DNA from: Porticoccaceae bacterium
GTDB taxonomy: Bacteria; Pseudomonadota; Gammaproteobacteria; Pseudomonadales; Porticoccaceae
Assembly: GCA_003448675.1 (NCBI GenBank)
Contig: DLXZ01000190.1
Span: forward strand, 1-10,140
Reading direction: 5' to 3'
Length of the DNA: 10,140 nt
The position numbers were made by a program, and so were the translations under genes. This document shows positions 5,831 through 10,140 of this stretch, piece by piece; within the stretch, counting starts at the first letter, position 1; each line of letters starts with the position of its first letter. The notes under the pieces are model-generated. The model did no database searches and was not told where the DNA came from. It saw only the letters and a program-made list of their open reading frames with translations.

Positions 5831-8092
5831 ATGACCATCAATGCCATCTCTCGCCTGATCCGGATCATTAATGAGGCGGCATCGGCCCCTGACTTTGCGA
5901 CGCAGGCGCAGCGAATTGTTGACGGCATTAGTCAGTCCCTTGCGGTCGATGTCTGTAGCCTGTACCGGCAGGATCAGGCCGGAGACCTGGTGCTGGTGGC
6001 CAGCCATGGTCTGTCTTCCGCTCACCCCATTAAAATTCCTGGGGGTAAAGGCCTGGTGGGCAGGGTGATCAGCACCGGGGAGGTGATCAATATCATCAAC
6101 CCGGAGCAAGAGCCCGAGTACTTCTACGTCCCCGATTCCGATGAGTTCCTGTTCCACAGTTTTTGCGGTGTGCCGCTGATCCAGCATGCCCGAGCGATTG
6201 GTGTGTTGGTGGCGCAGCGAAAACAGGCGCGACTGATCAGCGCCGACGACGAGGCTGTATTAATCAGCCTCGCCAGCCATTTGGCGCTGGTGTTCAGTAA
6301 TCTGCCCGTGCCCCGAGGGGCGGCGCAACAATTTGTTTTCAAGGGTGTGAGCGGCGCCAGGGGTTTGGCGATAGGGCGGGCGACCCTGCGGCAAAGCGAA
6401 ACCCTGGTGGCCGTGCACCCACAGACCAGCCACGACCTGGAAGCCGACAAAGTAGCCTGGGCGGCCTTGCGGGCTGACACGCTAAGCGAGTTGGCCAAAG
6501 AGCGTGAAGTGCTGCGCCAGAATCTGGGCGAGAGCATGGCGGCTGTGCTGGATGCCTACCAGCAGTTTTTGCTGGATCCATCCTTCGTGAGCCAGGTTGA
6601 GACGCACCTGGCTGAAGGCAGCGCCTTGCCCTGGGCCATTAAGCAGGCGGTGACGCATTTTTCTGATTTGTTTCTTGCCATCGAAGACCCCTACCTCCAG
6701 GCTCGTCATGAAGATATCGTGCACCTGGGCGACAAGCTCTATCAAGTCTGGCGGCGCCACCAGGATCAGCATGAACAAAAGCCTGCCGGGGAACAGCCGG
6801 ATGTGCAAACGCCCTTTGTGCTATGTGGCGACAGTATTGCCGTGTCCGATATTGCAAATCTGCCCACTAAGCAGCTGATGGGTATTGTCTGCTGGGGTGG
6901 CGCGGCCCTGTCCCACGTTGCGGTGTTTGCCAACGCTTTGGGTATACCCGCGGTGATGGGGGTCGGTGATCTGGCTGTGGAAGATGGTGACATGCTGATT
7001 GTCGATGGCGATCAAGGCGAGGTGTATCTCAAGCCGCCGAGGTCGGTACTCAGGGAATACCGCACCCTGATCGACGAGCGGCAAGCTGCCGATCGGCTGG
7101 CGGATGATCTCTGCCACCTGCCGGCCCATACCACCAATGGTCAGATGATCACGGTGATGGCCAACTCTGGCTTGCAGGCTGACATCCAGCCCGGCCTGAA
7201 TAATGGCGCTGACGGTATCGGCCTGTACCGTACCGAACTGCCATTTATGGTCAATTCCCATCTGCCTTCCGAGGATGAGCAGGTGAGAATTTACCGGCAG
7301 GTGATCGAAGCCTATGACGGCAAGCCGGTGTGTTTTCGTTTGCTTGATATTGGCGGTGACAAACCGCTCAGTTATTTGCCGGTAATGAATGAACCCAACC
7401 CCGCCCTCGGATTGCGTGGTATTCGTTTTCTGCTGGACAACGAACAGATTCTAAAAACTCAGTTGCGTGCGATTCTTCGCGCGGCCCAAGGCGCGGCCAA
7501 TGTTCAGCTACTGGTGCCGATGGTGACGAATACGGCTGAGCTGTTAATTGTATCCCGGCTGCTGGATGAAGAGGTTGAGAGGCTGGCGGGGGAAGGCGAA
7601 CCCGCGCGCCGGCCGGATTTCGGCGTCATGGTCGAAGTCCCCGGCGTGGTTGCTCTGTTACCCTTGTGGCGCCAGCACATCGATTTTATTTCCATCGGCA
7701 GCAACGATTTGTCCCAATATTTGCTGGCGGTGGATCGTAATAACCCCCGGGTCGCCCGAACTTACGATGCCCTGCACCCTGGCGTACTCCACGAAATTCA
7801 TCGCATTGTGACGACCGCTGCCCAATGTCGTTTGCCCTTGAGTCTGTGCGGTGAACTGGCCTCAAATCCGTTGGCGGTACTCTTGCTGCTCGGCATGGGG
7901 GTGCGCCGTTTCAGTATGAGTGCGGCCCGCATTCCCTCTATAAAGTGGTTGGTTCAACGGGTTGCCACCGACGAACTGGAGCAGTTACTGAATCAAGCCC
8001 TGGCGCTGGATGATGCCGGCGCGATTCGTCAACTCGGGGAGCAGTTTCTGACCAGGATCTCCGGGGACAGCGCTACCGGCAGGGTACGCTGA
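5831..8092 (+). CDS. ptsP: Phosphoenolpyruvate-protein phosphotransferase PtsP (enzyme I-Ntr)
   Basis: A 753-residue cytosolic enzyme, close to the usual PtsP length. It takes phosphate from PEP and passes it to the HPr-like NPr (PtsO) and on to EIIA-Ntr (PtsN), the regulatory nitrogen phosphotransferase chain. An N-terminal GAF domain (about 1-157) separates it from sugar-PTS enzyme I. In E. coli this domain senses glutamine and 2-oxoglutarate. The enzyme I N-terminal/HPr-binding part follows (about 170-310), then the phosphohistidine domain with GGAALSH (356-362, His362 the phospho-acceptor). The C-terminal PEP-binding barrel (about 415-715) shows GLYRTELPF (Arg467), GLRGIRF (Arg529, Arg532) and LCGELASNP (Cys673). 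All key residues are present, so it should be active. AAGAGG at 5815-5820 supports the ATG. Its neighbours here (a secreted protein, then groESL) differ from the rppH/nudH-linked ptsP of E. coli. PtsO and PtsN are not in the window. Confidence 0.96.
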   Translation: MTINAISRLIRIINEAASAPDFATQAQRIVDGISQSLAVDVCSLYRQDQAGDLVLVASHGLSSAHPIKIPGGKGLVGRVISTGEVINIINPEQEPEYFYVPDSDEFLFHSFCGVPLIQHARAIGVLVAQRKQARLISADDEAVLISLASHLALVFSNLPVPRGAAQQFVFKGVSGARGLAIGRATLRQSETLVAVHPQTSHDLEADKVAWAALRADTLSELAKEREVLRQNLGESMAAVLDAYQQFLLDPSFVSQVETHLAEGSALPWAIKQAVTHFSDLFLAIEDPYLQARHEDIVHLGDKLYQVWRRHQDQHEQKPAGEQPDVQTPFVLCGDSIAVSDIANLPTKQLMGIVCWGGAALSHVAVFANALGIPAVMGVGDLAVEDGDMLIVDGDQGEVYLKPPRSVLREYRTLIDERQAADRLADDLCHLPAHTTNGQMITVMANSGLQADIQPGLNNGADGIGLYRTELPFMVNSHLPSEDEQVRIYRQVIEAYDGKPVCFRLLDIGGDKPLSYLPVMNEPNPALGLRGIRFLLDNEQILKTQLRAILRAAQGAANVQLLVPMVTNTAELLIVSRLLDEEVERLAGEGEPARRPDFGVMVEVPGVVALLPLWRQHIDFISIGSNDLSQYLLAVDRNNPRVARTYDALHPGVLHEIHRIVTTAAQCRLPLSLCGELASNPLAVLLLLGMGVRRFSMSAARIPSIKWLVQRVATDELEQLLNQALALDDAGAIRQLGEQFLTRISGDSATGRVR

Positions 8093-8117
8093 GCCGCTCG
8101 GCATATGCCCTTTCAGA

Positions 8118-8133
8118 TGCCAACCCATTGGCA
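8118..8133 (+). terminator. Weak hairpin downstream of ptsP
   Basis: TGCCAA (8118-8123) and TTGGCA (8128-8133) form a six-pair stem with a four-base loop, 25 bases after the ptsP stop. The following CTGTTGTGG is not a clear T-run, so termination here is only possible. Confidence 0.3.
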
Positions 8134-8183
8134 CTGTTGTGGTTTGCGGTGCATTGATCGGCTTGGGCCAGTAGCTGCGCGCC

Positions 8184-8197
8184 AAATGGCGCCATTT
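8184..8197. repeat. Perfect 14-base palindrome AAATGGCGCCATTT
   Basis: The two halves AAATGGC and GCCATTT are exact inverse complements with no spacer. Such a symmetric site could bind a dimeric regulator, but it lies about 200 bases upstream of the groES promoter and no other copy was noticed in the window. The symmetry is certain, any function is inference. Confidence 0.4.
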
Positions 8198-8345
8198 ATT
8201 GAAGCTCGACTCCTTCCTAACCAAGTACTCACAGGTTGAAAGGGCCACGGGTCCATCGCTGACCGGTAGCGGCTCAATGCTTCGATCAACGAACGCGTCG
8301 ACCCGCCCTGACAGGCGTCCCATAAATCAAACGCAAATTCCCTAA

Positions 8346-8379
8346 CCGATTGATATTAAAGTGTTTAATATTTTATCGG
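8346..8379. promoter_or_regulatory. AT-rich inverted repeat just upstream of the groES heat-shock promoter
   Basis: CCGAT (8346-8350) and ATCGG (8375-8379) flank an exact repeat ATATTAAA (8353-8360), GTG, TTTAATAT (8364-8371). This gives 13 pairs, with small unpaired bases TG on the left and TTT on the right. It ends six bases before the -35 box of the sigma-32-type promoter. It could be a regulator-binding site, an AT-rich upstream activating element, or a terminator that isolates groESL from ptsP. No T-run of terminator type follows on the plus strand. The structure is seen directly, the role is inferred. Confidence 0.5.
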
Positions 8380-8385
8380 CCACCC

Positions 8386-8413
8386 CTTGAAAGTGGATTT
8401 TTCATCACCATTT
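8386..8413 (+). promoter_or_regulatory. Sigma-32 (RpoH) heat-shock promoter of groESL
   Basis: CTTGAAA (8386-8392) matches the RpoH -35 element exactly and is preceded by extra C residues as in E. coli groE. After a 13-base spacer, CACCATTT (8406-8413) matches the -10 consensus CCCCATNT with one mismatch. Transcription would begin near 8420, leaving a leader of about 53 bases before the groES GTG. This places chaperonin expression under heat-shock sigma control. It also rules out the long upstream extension of the groES frame, because the promoter would lie inside it. Confidence 0.85.
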
Positions 8414-8472
8414 TGGCGCCGTTGGAGACAGTAATCTCTAGCCTTGAAATCAAATACTGGGTGAGGAAAAAA

Positions 8473-10140
<1,668 letters not shown>

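Larger units (their letters stand above)
8093..8472. other. 380-base intergenic region between ptsP and groES
   Basis: No convincing gene is seen in this stretch. It holds a weak hairpin after ptsP (8118-8133), a 14-base perfect palindrome (8184-8197), a long AT-rich inverted repeat (8346-8379), a sigma-32-type promoter (8386-8413) and the groES leader. A 44-codon frame from the ATG at 8105 and a minus-strand open frame running back into ptsP have no supporting features. No CIRCE element (TTAGCACTC and its inverted copy) was found, so HrcA control is not indicated. Confidence 0.7.

Noticed and set aside
8105..8239. 44-codon plus-strand open frame after ptsP
   Set aside because: There is no clear ribosome binding site and no recognisable protein character, and it runs across the 14-base palindrome.
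7985..8323. 112-codon minus-strand open frame across the ptsP end and the following spacer
   Set aside because: It overlaps the conserved C-terminus of PtsP in antisense, shows no known motif and no convincing ribosome binding site. A decayed gene fragment cannot be excluded, but nothing supports it.
8443..8449. Second CTTGAAA, resembling another sigma-32 -35 box
   Set aside because: At 11-16 bases downstream there is no CCCCATNT-like -10, only the groES ribosome binding site.
8350..8472. Forty-one-codon N-terminal extension of the groES frame from an ATG at 8350
   Set aside because: The region contains the inverted repeat and the sigma-32 promoter, and GroES homology begins exactly at GTG 8473 with its own ribosome binding site.
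8093..8472. CIRCE/HrcA operator upstream of groES
   Set aside because: I looked for TTAGCACTC and its inverted copy GAGTGCTAA and found neither. The inverted repeat present has a different sequence.

Overview
The window looks like a chromosomal stretch of an environmental Proteobacterium, most likely a gammaproteobacterium. Its GC content is moderate to high, ribosome binding sites are Shine-Dalgarno-like, it carries an EI-Ntr (PtsP) of the gammaproteobacterial GAF type, and it has a near-consensus sigma-32 heat-shock promoter. This assignment comes from reading protein motifs, not from a database search. No tRNA, rRNA, insertion sequence, CRISPR array or phage gene is visible.

Left part (1-1831): two genes diverge from a 191-base spacer. 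On the minus strand is the N-terminal two thirds or less of a thiolase-like (SCP-x/lipid-transfer type) protein. On the plus strand is a complete LLM-class flavin/F420-type oxidoreductase. Both families are common in accessory catabolism of lipids, steroids and aromatics in marine and soil bacteria. The pairing suggests the edge of a catabolic locus.

Middle (1888-5088): a small four-helix membrane protein of unknown function is followed by two tandem CNNM/CorB-like transporters (DUF21, two CBS domains, CorC_HlyC domain). The transporter genes overlap by four bases (GTGA), so they are probably translationally coupled and may form a heteromeric Mg2+/divalent-cation exporter. Short inverted repeats with alternative pairings cover the end of the second gene.

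Right-middle (5275-8092): a small secreted protein of unknown function, preceded by a perfect TATAAT, lies 46 bases before ptsP. PtsP is enzyme I of the nitrogen phosphotransferase system and appears intact, with its GAF domain, phospho-histidine, PEP-binding arginines and catalytic cysteine.

Right (8093-10140): a 380-base spacer contains two inverted repeats and a strong RpoH-type promoter. It drives a groES-groEL operon in which groES starts at GTG, has an acidic C-terminal tail, and overlaps groEL by four bases. groEL runs off the window with its ATPase and substrate-binding residues intact. The unusual GroES and operon layout suggest a secondary chaperonin copy.

I see no clearly new multi-gene system. 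The best leads are the atypical groESL with its operator-like inverted repeat, and the coupled CNNM pair.
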